A stretch of DNA of 60,660 nt from contig CAYTUI010000002.1 of the NCBI GenBank assembly GCA_964441335.1, positions 1 through 60,660 on the forward strand. The letters run 5' to 3'. Both the position numbers and the translations under genes were made by a program. This DNA is from CAYTUI01 sp964441335 (GTDB taxonomy: Bacteria; Patescibacteriota; Patescibacteriia; UBA1558; 2-01-FULL-52-15). The notes under the pieces are model-generated. The model saw only the letters and a program-made list of their open reading frames with translations, did not search any database and had not been told where the DNA came from. Of the stretch, positions 1 to 8,135 are shown piece by piece (positions within the stretch are counted from its first letter, which is position 1; the number at the start of each line of letters is the position of its first letter).

Positions 1-118
1 TGGATACTCATTACTGGATAATAGTAAAAAGTGCCAAATGTGTTTAGACATTACCGTTTTACCTTGTAAATTGATTAAAAATATGTCATAGTTTTACCGA
101 GGAGGTAAAGCTATTTTT

Positions 119-934
119 ATGTATTCAACTTCCGCAGTCAGAGAACAATTTCACTGTAAAAATCGCACGGATATTAAGAAAAAAGCCTTGCCATTTTTTT
201 ATCCGGCGGATAATAAGGATAATCTGGCAATATTAGTTCATGGTTTTAGTGGCTCTCCTTTTGAACTACAGGAGCTTGGAAAATTTTTATCAGAGCACAA
301 TATCAATGCCCAAGGAGTATTATTAGCCGGGCATGGAGGCAGTTACGACATTTTTGCGCAGGCAGATTATCGGGATTGGTGGAATAGCGTAAAGACGGAA
401 ATTGACACTCTAAAAGAAGAATATAAAAATATTTATCTTATTGGTTATTCGTTCGGCTCTAATATCGTTATGGATATAGCATCTCGTTACCCCAGCATTT
501 TTAAGGGAGTCGTTTGTTTAGGTCCATCAATGTATTTACGTAAACATCGGGCAATTAAGAGTCTTTTTTATTTTTATCGCTTATATAATAAAAAGAAGGT
601 CAATAAGGCTAGAATGCCTAAAACTAGAAGGGCTATATTTGAAAGCCGAGGCACTCATATAACTTTGCCCATGTCTTCTTTAAAAAGTTTTTTTTATTTC
701 ATAGACGATTTTACCAAAAAACAGCTTGATCAATTTATTTCACCGATTTTACTTATTCATTCCAGGGATGATGCGGTATCTAGTCCAAAAAGTTCGGAAA
801 TGATATTTGAGAGAATTAATAGTGAGGATAAGGAGCTTTTTATTCTTAACGAGTTTGAACATAATCCTTTAAATTCCCGTAATAGGGATGTAATTTTTGA
901 TAAAATATTAACATTTATTGAGGAGCATCAATAA
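119..934 (+). CDS. alpha/beta hydrolase (esterase/monoacylglycerol lipase-like)
   Basis: A 271-residue serine hydrolase of the alpha/beta fold. The oxyanion region LVHGFSGSP is near residue 40, the nucleophile elbow GYSFGS places the serine near 112, and the acid (SRDDAV, ~217) and histidine (EFEHNPL, ~247) follow in family order. There is no signal peptide, so it should act in the cytosol. A GGAGG site at 102-106 supports the ATG at 119. The stop overlaps the start of the acyl-CoA synthetase, so they are probably co-transcribed. By context it may release fatty acids or act on an acyl ester for the two following enzymes. The family is certain; the substrate is not visible in the sequence. Confidence 0.85.
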   Translation: MYSTSAVREQFHCKNRTDIKKKALPFFYPADNKDNLAILVHGFSGSPFELQELGKFLSEHNINAQGVLLAGHGGSYDIFAQADYRDWWNSVKTEIDTLKEEYKNIYLIGYSFGSNIVMDIASRYPSIFKGVVCLGPSMYLRKHRAIKSLFYFYRLYNKKKVNKARMPKTRRAIFESRGTHITLPMSSLKSFFYFIDDFTKKQLDQFISPILLIHSRDDAVSSPKSSEMIFERINSEDKELFILNEFEHNPLNSRNRDVIFDKILTFIEEHQ

Positions 935-2631
935 TGTCAATTTACGATAAATTTGTAGGGTCGGTCAAAGCGCAGGGTGAGCGTCCTTTTTTGGCTGAAC
1001 TTGACGACAATAAATATATATCATCAAGCTACAACCAGATACTAAAAGATGTTAATCGCTTAGCCAAAGGCTTACAATCGTTGGGCTTAAATAAAGGTGA
1101 CCATTTGTCGGTATTGTTAGAGAATGGTGTTGATTGGATTATTATTGATTTGGCCTGCGCTCAACTGGGAATAATTCATGTGCCGATTCATGCTACATAC
1201 AATTATGATAATATCTCACATGTTTTAGCTAATTCCGAGACCCGTCATCTAATAATTAGCGAAGAGTTACATAACAAATTTGGACGACAGCTCGGCGATC
1301 TTAAATTGGAACATTTAATTATTTGTACTGGCAGGAGTGAAGGTGATTACGACGCCTTATTTAAGAAAGGGGAGACGACCGAATCATTGGTGACAGATGA
1401 TAATGATGTTCATACCATAATATATACCTCCGGTACTACTGGTAAACCTAAAGGAGTGATGCTATCGCATCGCAACATATTATTTGATGTTGTAGCCGCT
1501 AAAAATTATATTGATATAAAAAAGACCGATAGGTTCTTCTCTTTTTTGCCGCTGTCTCATGTATTAGAAAGAACTGGCGGATATTACACCCCTATGATGT
1601 CAGGGTCTTCCATTTATTTTGCGACTAGTCAGGCGAATTTAGCCCATGATATAAAAATTGCCAAACCAACCGTTATGTTGTCGGTCCCCAGAATTTTTGA
1701 GAAAGTTTATGAGAAAATTATGGCCAAGGTTGAGGCCGGTAGTCCGAAAAAAAAGGAGCTTTTTTTCAAAGCTATTATATTAAAGCGTCAGAAAATGTCG
1801 GAGAAACTGTCAGTCGTTAAAGCTGTGGAACTTAAGGTTTTGGAATTATTGGTCATAAAAAAGATTAAAGCTTCATTAGGCGGACGTTTAAGATTTACAG
1901 TTTCCGGCGGTGCTTCTTTAGATAAACAAATCGCCAGATTTTTTGAAAGTATAGGTATTAAGATAATAGAAGGTTACGGACTAACCGAGACTTCGCCTAT
2001 TGTGGCGGAAAATAAGCTGGAGCATTATAAATTTGGAACTGTCGGGCTACCATTGCCGGGCATAAAAATAAAGATAGGCTCTGGCAAGGAAATCTTGGTT
2101 AAGGGCGATTGTGTCATGCAAGGCTATTACAATAATCCTGAAGCCACCAAGGAGATAATTGATGCAGATGGTTGGCTACATACTGGTGATCAAGGTTATA
2201 TTGATAGTGACGGATTTTTAACGATTATTGGTCGGTTGAAGGAGGTTATTGTGCTGTCAACAGGTAAGAATATTAATCCGGTAAATATTGAACAGGCGTT
2301 AAATATCAACAAATATATTACCCAGTCTATGGTTTATGGTAATAAACAAAAGAAATTATCCGCTATTATTGTGCCTGATTTAGTGGAGTTGGGTCTCTGG
2401 CTAAGCGACCATGATTTTCAACTGGTACCGCAAGATTCCCTCAATCATCCGCAGGTCCAAGCTCTATTCACCGAGCAGATTAAGCAAAGTTTGGAGAAGT
2501 ATGATAAAATAGAACAGGTGAGTGATTTTAAATTAGTAGCGGAGGAGTTTACGCAAGAAAATGGGTTGGTGACTCCAACGTTGAAGATGAGGAGGAATTT
2601 AATTTTGAGCATAAATAAGTTATATGAATGA
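934..2631 (+). CDS. long-chain acyl-CoA synthetase (AMP-forming, FadD-like)
   Basis: A 565-residue adenylate-forming enzyme. The P-loop-like motif YTSGTTGKPKG (residues ~164-174), the A5 motif YGLTETSP (~348) and the TGDQG motif (~417) are all intact, and the linker reads GRLKEVI. The family activates a carboxylic acid with ATP to an acyl-adenylate and then a CoA thioester; the closest pattern is the long-chain fatty acid type. It starts on the last base of the hydrolase gene and overlaps the next gene by 8 nt, giving a tight three-gene unit. An acyl-CoA ligase directly before an alpha-oxoamine synthase suggests that its thioester is the acyl donor for that enzyme; this is inferred from context. 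Confidence 0.9.
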   Translation: MSIYDKFVGSVKAQGERPFLAELDDNKYISSSYNQILKDVNRLAKGLQSLGLNKGDHLSVLLENGVDWIIIDLACAQLGIIHVPIHATYNYDNISHVLANSETRHLIISEELHNKFGRQLGDLKLEHLIICTGRSEGDYDALFKKGETTESLVTDDNDVHTIIYTSGTTGKPKGVMLSHRNILFDVVAAKNYIDIKKTDRFFSFLPLSHVLERTGGYYTPMMSGSSIYFATSQANLAHDIKIAKPTVMLSVPRIFEKVYEKIMAKVEAGSPKKKELFFKAIILKRQKMSEKLSVVKAVELKVLELLVIKKIKASLGGRLRFTVSGGASLDKQIARFFESIGIKIIEGYGLTETSPIVAENKLEHYKFGTVGLPLPGIKIKIGSGKEILVKGDCVMQGYYNNPEATKEIIDADGWLHTGDQGYIDSDGFLTIIGRLKEVIVLSTGKNINPVNIEQALNINKYITQSMVYGNKQKKLSAIIVPDLVELGLWLSDHDFQLVPQDSLNHPQVQALFTEQIKQSLEKYDKIEQVSDFKLVAEEFTQENGLVTPTLKMRRNLILSINKLYE

Positions 2632-3820
2632 CATTAGAAGAGTCTATAGATACATTCAGGATAAAATAATTTTACCTCAGTCCATTACTCTTGATGGCCC
2701 CACCGGCCCAATTGTGTCAGTAGAAAATAAAGATATTTTGATGCTCGGGTCTTATAATTATTTGGGGTTGGCTAATAACAAGGCATTGATTGAGGAAGCT
2801 ATTAAGACAATTAGTACATTTGGGGCGGGGACTGGAGGAGTGCGAATATTAACGGGTACAATGTCCATTCATAAGAAATTGGATAGAGAGGTAGCCGATT
2901 TTACGGGATATGAGGACTCATTAAGTATTGCTTCGGGCTATGGAGCTAATGTGGGTGTTATTCCGGGATTTATTAATTTGATGGGAATGGCTAAGAGTAT
3001 TTTTTTTAAGAAATCCGTGATTCTAAGTGATGAGTATAATCATGCGAGCATAGTAGATGGATGTAGATTAGCTAACGCAAAAATAGAGATATATAAACAC
3101 AATGATGTTAAAGATCTCGAAAAGCTAGTATCAAAGTATAAGAGATACAGGAAGCTTATAGTAACTGATGGTGTTTTTTCAATGGACGGTGACATCGCGC
3201 CACTTAATGCAATATTAGATATAGCAAAAGTTTATGATGCGAGTACTATGGTGGATGATGCTCATGCAGTAGGGATAATAGGGGATCATGGCGCGGGAAC
3301 CGCGTCATATTTTGGCAGACCTGGCCAGGTTACTATAAATATGGGCACCTTTAGTAAAGGTCTGGGTGTTTCGGGAGGGTTTATTTCTGGCTCATCAGAT
3401 TTGATCAATTATATGCGATTAGCATGCCGTTCTTACATGTTTTCTGACGCTCTAGCGCCTGGCGTCGTGGGGGCGGTGAGAGAATCTTTAAGATATGTTC
3501 GAAGTCATCCGGAAATTATTGAAGATTTATCCAAAAAATCAGATTATTTTAGATCTAAGTTGAACGCTGTAGGCTTCAATACGTTTAAAAGTAGAACTCA
3601 AATTATCCCAATCTTAATTGGAGATCAAAAAGCTTGTGTCAAATTTGCCGAAAGATTGTTGGAGGAAGGGTTATTTGCGCCTGCGATTAGATGGCCAGCT
3701 GTGCCAAAGAATTTAAGTAGAATTAGGTTCGCCGTTAGTGCTAGTCATAGTTATGAGCAACTTGATTTTGGGATTCAAATTATAACAAGAATTGGTAAGG
3801 AGTTTAAAATTATAGACTAA
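2624..3820 (+). CDS. PLP-dependent alpha-oxoamine synthase (BioF/KBL/serine palmitoyltransferase family)
   Basis: A 398-residue fold-type I PLP enzyme of the alpha-oxoamine synthase family. Visible motifs are DEYNHASIVDG (~residue 137), VDDAHAVG (~211), and the Schiff-base lysine in GTFSKGLGVSGG (~245). The family condenses an acyl-CoA with an amino acid and releases CO2. Members include BioF, glycine C-acetyltransferase, ALA synthase and serine palmitoyltransferase, and the sequence alone does not decide among them. No bio, hem or threonine genes are nearby, but an acyl-CoA synthetase and a lipase-like hydrolase are, so a long-chain amino-ketone or sphingoid-type product is the best contextual guess. 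The sensor kinase follows after 7 nt. Confidence 0.85.
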   Translation: MNDIRRVYRYIQDKIILPQSITLDGPTGPIVSVENKDILMLGSYNYLGLANNKALIEEAIKTISTFGAGTGGVRILTGTMSIHKKLDREVADFTGYEDSLSIASGYGANVGVIPGFINLMGMAKSIFFKKSVILSDEYNHASIVDGCRLANAKIEIYKHNDVKDLEKLVSKYKRYRKLIVTDGVFSMDGDIAPLNAILDIAKVYDASTMVDDAHAVGIIGDHGAGTASYFGRPGQVTINMGTFSKGLGVSGGFISGSSDLINYMRLACRSYMFSDALAPGVVGAVRESLRYVRSHPEIIEDLSKKSDYFRSKLNAVGFNTFKSRTQIIPILIGDQKACVKFAERLLEEGLFAPAIRWPAVPKNLSRIRFAVSASHSYEQLDFGIQIITRIGKEFKIID

Positions 3821-3827
3821 TCTAGAT

Positions 3828-6602
3828 ATGTTAGTTGTATTGGTCGCGTTTATTCTACTAGGAAGTTTATTTTTAGGAGCTGTTGTTTATTTTAGGAACA
3901 AAAGAAATAAACTAAACATCTATTTTGGTGTGATGGCAGTCGCTAATGCATGCTGGGCATTTGTAAATTTAATGTCCGCCTTTGATCAGAATGCAATTTG
4001 GGTCAGGCTTCAATATACGCTAGGCGCAATTCTTTTAGGAGCTGGCCTGGTGTGGTTTTTTTATTTAATTGAAAGAAAGTCAAATATTTTTCGAAGCATT
4101 ATAATATACCTTACTTCATTTTTTTTCGCTGTCACTAGTTTATATGGTGAATTGATAATTAAACGCGTTGATAAAATTAATTTTGGAAGTTTTGAGGGAG
4201 AATTTGGTTCGTTGTTCTTTTTTTACACCGCTTTTATTGGATTGACGCTAATTTTTATTGTTATCAGATTATTTGTTGAGACATTTAGATCAACTGGCAA
4301 TAGGAAATTGCAGCTCTTATATGTATCCTTCGGATCTATGGTTTTTGCTGCATTAGCGATTGTTCCAAGTTTTTTGTTGCCCCTTATTGGGTTTAATAGT
4401 TTTAGTCAGTTCGATCTTATTGGTTCTTTTATATATATATCGTTTATTACCTATTCGATAGTACGATATAGACTTATGAACATAAAGATGGTGATTGCCA
4501 GAAGCGTTTTATATTTTCTACTAGTCGCTACAGTAACAAGCTTTTTTACATTTGTTATTTTCTTAATTCGAGAAATTTTTGAAGTAAAAACTCGCATTTC
4601 AGAATGGGCACTGATTATGTTAGCGTCGTTTATAGTGGTAGTTGCTTTGGACCCGCTGAAAAAACTCCTTTCACGAGTCACTGACGATTTTTTTTACAAA
4701 AATAGAGTTAATTACGACCAACTCTTAAGAAATTTAAGTACTATTATCGCCCGAGAAATTGATATGGAGGTTCTGCTTCAACGCATAAAGGACACTTTAC
4801 AGAAAGACCTGAAAGTTAAAAATGTGGATATTGTGATCCACACTGATGGTTACAAAAAAATTAATAATCAGAAGTTTGAAGACTACGCTATAAATGACGA
4901 AATTATCAATTTGATCAAGAGCGCTGATGATATTATAGTCTTGGAAGAATACCGCAGAAAAGTTGAAGATATGTCGGCTTCAGTTTTAAGGGATAATGTG
5001 ACCAAAGCCATAGAGACTATGGATTCTTTAAATTGGCAATTGATTATCCCGGTGATAGTTGAATCCAAACTGACCGCTGTAATTATTTTGGATTATAAAC
5101 TATCCGGCGATGTATATAGTAAAGAAGATATCAGCTTCTTCAATGTTTTTTCTCCACAAATTGCTATCGCCATTGAAAAGTCCCGACTTTATGAGGAAGT
5201 GGAAAATTTCAATCTAGAGTTGAAAGAGAAAATAGACAGGGCAACCAAGAAATTAAAGACTGCTAATGTGGATTTGGGGGAGAGGAATAAGTTTTTAACT
5301 ATTACGCAAAATATCAGTAATTTGATTAGTCGTAATTTGGATATTAATAATGTTATTCAGATTATAGTTGATAGTATATCTACGGAATTGGGGTATATAG
5401 GTGGTATCTTAAGTTTCAAAGACGAGAGTAATAAATATCTTTATCCGGCGGCGATTACCCGGGGAGAAGCGGCTAAGAAGGGTTTGGCTTTATTGCCACG
5501 GCCGGTCAGCGAGTATAAGGCTAATATTGGTAATAAGGAAAATTTTGGAGTGCGCTGTTTCACTACCGGTAGCGCTATTACCAGCGATTCCTTTGCCGAC
5601 TTTTTCGCGCCGCCAATAGAAAAGGAAGCCGCGGATAAAATTCAACAAGCACTTAATATAGTAACAGTCGTGGGCATTCCTATCTACTCGGAAAATAAAA
5701 TTATTGGCGTCATTCATTACTTGTTAGCTATTAAAGAGGGAAGTATTAGTCGTTTGGATTATGAAATGATGAATAATTTGGCTGACCAAGTGGGTATCGT
5801 TTATAGAAACGTTAAACTGTATCAGCAGTTGGAGAATACTAATAAGAAATTACAGGAGGCTAATATCCATTTAAAACGATTGGATCAGGCCAAGTCCGAG
5901 TTTTTATCCATTGCTTCCCATCAATTGCGCACTCCAACTTCAGCCATCAAAGGCTATCTATCTATGTTATTGGAAGGGGATTATGGTCCGGTAAAACCTG
6001 AACAAAGGAAAGTGGTGGCTGTTGTTTATGAAAGCGCCGCGCGGTTAGCCAGATTGATTAATATCTTTTTGAATGTTTCCAGGATTGAAGCCGGCCGTTT
6101 TAAATTAAATAAAGCACCGACTGATATGAATGAAATTATTAAAGGTGTAGTAACTGAATTGCAACAGCAGGCCAAGACTAAAGATTTGGAATTAAAAGTC
6201 AATTTGCCGACTAAGGCGCCGATACTTAATGTGGACAGCGATAAGATCCGCGAAGTTGTTCTTAATCTGGTTGATAATTCCATCAAGTACACAGCAAAAG
6301 GTTTTGTGGAAATTAACAGCCGCGTCAAAGGGGATCGGTATGAATTTTGGACCAGAGATTCGGGTATGGGTATTAGGACCGATGAAGTAAATACGCTTTT
6401 CAAAAAGTTTGTCCGCGGGACAGGAGTGGCGCAGGTTAATACTGGTGGCTCCGGTTTAGGATTATATATTGCCCAAAGAGTAATTAAAGAACATGGCGGC
6501 CATATTTGGGCGGAGAGCGACGGCTTAGACAAAGGCAGTATTTTTAAATTTACTTTAGCTATGGATAAATCCCCGGATATTACGAGTGGGCATTTGAAGT
6601 AG
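3828..6602 (+). CDS. multi-TM sensor histidine kinase with two GAF-like domains
   Basis: A 924-residue hybrid-free sensor kinase. Residues ~1-275 hold about eight hydrophobic helices, as in the 7TM-type histidine kinase input region. Two GAF-like domains follow (~300-455 and ~495-650), each preceded or followed by coiled-coil linkers. The HisKA H-box is SHQLRTPTSAIKGYL with the phospho-acceptor His near 697. The ATPase domain has the N-box LNLVDNSIKYT, the G1 box RDSGMGI and the G2 box GGSGLGLYIA. No response regulator is encoded in the window, so its partner is elsewhere. The 7-nt gap from the oxoamine synthase suggests co-transcription and possibly sensing of membrane or lipid state. Confidence 0.92.
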   Translation: MLVVLVAFILLGSLFLGAVVYFRNKRNKLNIYFGVMAVANACWAFVNLMSAFDQNAIWVRLQYTLGAILLGAGLVWFFYLIERKSNIFRSIIIYLTSFFFAVTSLYGELIIKRVDKINFGSFEGEFGSLFFFYTAFIGLTLIFIVIRLFVETFRSTGNRKLQLLYVSFGSMVFAALAIVPSFLLPLIGFNSFSQFDLIGSFIYISFITYSIVRYRLMNIKMVIARSVLYFLLVATVTSFFTFVIFLIREIFEVKTRISEWALIMLASFIVVVALDPLKKLLSRVTDDFFYKNRVNYDQLLRNLSTIIAREIDMEVLLQRIKDTLQKDLKVKNVDIVIHTDGYKKINNQKFEDYAINDEIINLIKSADDIIVLEEYRRKVEDMSASVLRDNVTKAIETMDSLNWQLIIPVIVESKLTAVIILDYKLSGDVYSKEDISFFNVFSPQIAIAIEKSRLYEEVENFNLELKEKIDRATKKLKTANVDLGERNKFLTITQNISNLISRNLDINNVIQIIVDSISTELGYIGGILSFKDESNKYLYPAAITRGEAAKKGLALLPRPVSEYKANIGNKENFGVRCFTTGSAITSDSFADFFAPPIEKEAADKIQQALNIVTVVGIPIYSENKIIGVIHYLLAIKEGSISRLDYEMMNNLADQVGIVYRNVKLYQQLENTNKKLQEANIHLKRLDQAKSEFLSIASHQLRTPTSAIKGYLSMLLEGDYGPVKPEQRKVVAVVYESAARLARLINIFLNVSRIEAGRFKLNKAPTDMNEIIKGVVTELQQQAKTKDLELKVNLPTKAPILNVDSDKIREVVLNLVDNSIKYTAKGFVEINSRVKGDRYEFWTRDSGMGIRTDEVNTLFKKFVRGTGVAQVNTGGSGLGLYIAQRVIKEHGGHIWAESDGLDKGSIFKFTLAMDKSPDITSGHLK

Positions 6603-6824
6603 CGTTTAATATAAGATTTAGCTTTTTATTACCGTGTAGCCTGACTACTCGGTTTTTAGTTTGTAGCCAATAGCAAGTCGTTACCAGTTAATACCAATTA
6701 GTAATTCCCTCATTACTTATTCTTCATTCCTTCGCCCAGCCCTCGGCCATGAGCTCGGGCCGAATGGAGGGCGATCAGGTCGGATGACCTGACATTCCTC
6801 ACTCCTCAATCCTCAACTAACTAA
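6603..6824. other. non-coding spacer with palindromes and degenerate heptamer repeats
   Basis: No gene is supported here. The spacer holds G+C-rich inverted repeats around 6733-6772 (gccctcggcc ... gggccg...gggc) and an ATCAGGT/ACCTGA hairpin around 6774-6792. It then runs into a 7-bp-period array from 6793 (CATTCCT, CACTCCT, CAATCCT, CAACTAA). The array continues into the -35 box of the promoter at 6825. Confidence 0.5.
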
Positions 6825-6852
6825 TTGACAAACCCTTTATATTTGCTAAAAT
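6825..6852 (+). promoter_or_regulatory. sigma-70-type promoter for a non-coding transcript
   Basis: TTGACA at 6825-6830, a 16-bp spacer, and TAAAAT at 6847-6852. Transcription would begin near 6860, just ahead of the first copy of a four-times repeated TAGCCGTC motif, and about 350 nt upstream of the next ORF. Confidence 0.6.
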
Positions 6853-6857
6853 TGAGT

Positions 6858-7186
6858 CATTAGATAGCCGTCCATTGACAATAAGCCGTCGCTAAACATG
6901 AGAGAAATTTGGTAGCCGTCGCATTAGCCTGTATATAACCGGAATACGACAGCCGTCGCCAAATATAGCAGACAGGAAATAGGTGTATAAATGCTTTCAA
7001 GCCCTGCCCTTAGTATAAATATTGAGGATAGGCCTGGAAAAGCGGGTTTAGTTCATTACAATATGGGATATTGTCGGAGCTAAAGCTGTTTTATTTTCAT
7101 TGAGGTTAGGATCAACCCCTTGACCAAGGCGTTGAACAATTTAGATCAAACAATATCTACAACCATTAAAGATGGTTGTTTTTGTT
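6858..7186 (+). ncRNA. putative non-coding RNA with a repeated (T)AGCCGTC(GC) motif
   Basis: About 330 nt lie between a good promoter (6825-6852) and an intrinsic terminator (7159-7186) without a convincing ORF. AGCCGTC occurs four times, at 6866, 6884, 6914 and 6951, the last three followed by GC. Local hairpins such as AATATgggATATT (~7062-7074) are present. I checked for tmRNA, RNase P RNA, 6S RNA and FMN-riboswitch signatures and recognise none. It could be an independent small RNA or an attenuated leader of the GTP cyclohydrolase II-like gene. The boundaries are inferred from the promoter and terminator only. Confidence 0.45.
7159..7186 (+). terminator. intrinsic terminator
   Basis: An 8-bp perfect stem, ACAACCAT (7159-7166) with ATGGTTGT (7172-7179), has a TAAAG loop and is followed by a T-rich tail. 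It lies 30 nt before the next start codon, so it separates the putative RNA from the gene or acts as an attenuator. Confidence 0.75.
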
Positions 7187-7215
7187 AAGAGAATGTTTTG
7201 TTTGAGTAATTAAAT

Positions 7216-7683
7216 ATGCACAAATTCCTACTAAAAATTGAATCGCCGATTGAAGATCAGCTTAGAGCGGCAATTGAAGCAGACTCTGTCCTTAATGTTT
7301 ACACGCCTTTTGAAAGTAAGCGTGCGTCTGAGAGCCATGAAGACTTTATAGCCAGAGTCAGAAGTGATGCCTCCAGATATCAGTTTGTAAGCGTTAAGTA
7401 CGACGACTCGTTCTACTATGTGGCCTTTGATTTCTCCGGTCCTCTCATAACTGCGTACGGAAAATTTCAGGTTATTCCTGCACAAGTTGTTGGTGGCACA
7501 TGGGGCGTTCATTACTGCATTTTTTACCCTGGATTAAGCAATGCGTTGGAGCAACAGGAAATTTTTGCGCGGATAGACTCCGGTTGCTTGTCGGGTATGA
7601 TTATGGGAGATATAACATGTGATTGTAAGAATCAACTTGAAGAGTCAATAAAAAAATTGCGCATCAAAAAAGCGGTGTCGTGA
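7216..7683 (+). CDS. GTP cyclohydrolase II-like protein, N-terminal part (frameshifted)
   Basis: This segment encodes an unusual ~90-residue N-terminal extension and then the GTP cyclohydrolase II core start, including the zinc-ligand pattern C-x10-C-x-C in SGCLSGMIMGDITCDC. The frame then goes wrong: after ESIKK it reads LRIKKAVS and stops. In the -1 frame the same DNA continues as IAHQKSGVVIEIPGQDGRG, which matches the family (GV..Y..QEGRG). The shift falls at an in-frame A AAA AAA heptamer at 7650-7656, a classic slippery sequence. The options are a programmed -1 frameshift or transcript slippage, a disabled gene, or a homopolymer sequencing error. No Shine-Dalgarno site is seen. Confidence 0.75.
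   Translation: MHKFLLKIESPIEDQLRAAIEADSVLNVYTPFESKRASESHEDFIARVRSDASRYQFVSVKYDDSFYYVAFDFSGPLITAYGKFQVIPAQVVGGTWGVHYCIFYPGLSNALEQQEIFARIDSGCLSGMIMGDITCDCKNQLEESIKKLRIKKAVS
7650..7656 (+). promoter_or_regulatory. candidate -1 slippery heptamer A AAA AAA
   Basis: Codon phase is ATA AAA AAA TTG, so the seven adenines sit exactly as X XXY YYZ. A -1 slip here joins the two halves of the GTP cyclohydrolase II-like protein at the correct homologous position. I did not identify a firm downstream stimulatory hairpin by eye. Confidence 0.5.
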
Positions 7684-8135
7684 TTGAAATACCTGGTCAG
7701 GATGGTAGAGGGTGGCATCAGTACAAGATGGCCAATCAGTATTTAATGAACGAGTTGGAAATGAATACAGTTGAGGCCGCTCGAGCCTTTTATAAGAAGG
7801 AGGAATATATTGATCGTAGATCCTACCATGAATGTGCTATCATTTTGCGCGCCCTAGGATTTAACGAGAACCACAGCTTTTCACTTGGTACGAATAACCC
7901 ATCCAAGACCAAAGCATTCCAGAGGTTTGGGTTTAATTTAAAGAGGGTAGAAACGGTAGTGGCCAAGGAATTGAGTGTTTATGCTATTAAAAACCTTAAC
8001 GCAAAACAGAAGGAGTGGAATCATGAAAAAAGACCTGAGACTGAAGGGACCGGTCGCGATAGAAGGATTGTCGGGGACCGGGAAAGGAACGGTCGCGAAG
8101 TTACTCGCGCAGCAGTTGGGGATTATGTACTTTGA
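7657..8135 (+). CDS. GTP cyclohydrolase II-like protein, C-terminal part (-1 frame)
   Basis: The continuation of the GTP cyclohydrolase II-like protein in the -1 frame. It carries GQDGRG (family QEGRG, with the catalytic Arg region), the MNTVEAARAF segment (family DTVEAN), and the LGTNNPSK motif (family LTNNP.K). The family opens GTP to the pyrimidine precursor of riboflavin, but residues after GRG (WHQYK rather than IGL.NK) are divergent and no other rib gene is in the window, so the substrate is uncertain. Family homology ends near KEWNH (~8023). The frame stays open to 8135 and overlaps the next gene by 113 nt with arginine-rich, clearly out-of-frame sequence. A GTG at 7680 is the only nearby internal start. 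Confidence 0.65.

Noticed and set aside
1..118. Promoter of the first operon
   Set aside because: Only weak boxes are visible and the window may start inside the regulatory region; the SD site is clear but the promoter cannot be supported.
6825..7215. FMN riboswitch, tmRNA or RNase P RNA ahead of the GTP cyclohydrolase II-like gene
   Set aside because: None of the conserved blocks of these RNAs (for example FMN-aptamer GGGGCAGGGTG, a tmRNA tag ending in Ala-Ala-stop with CCA end, or RNase P P4 elements) is present.
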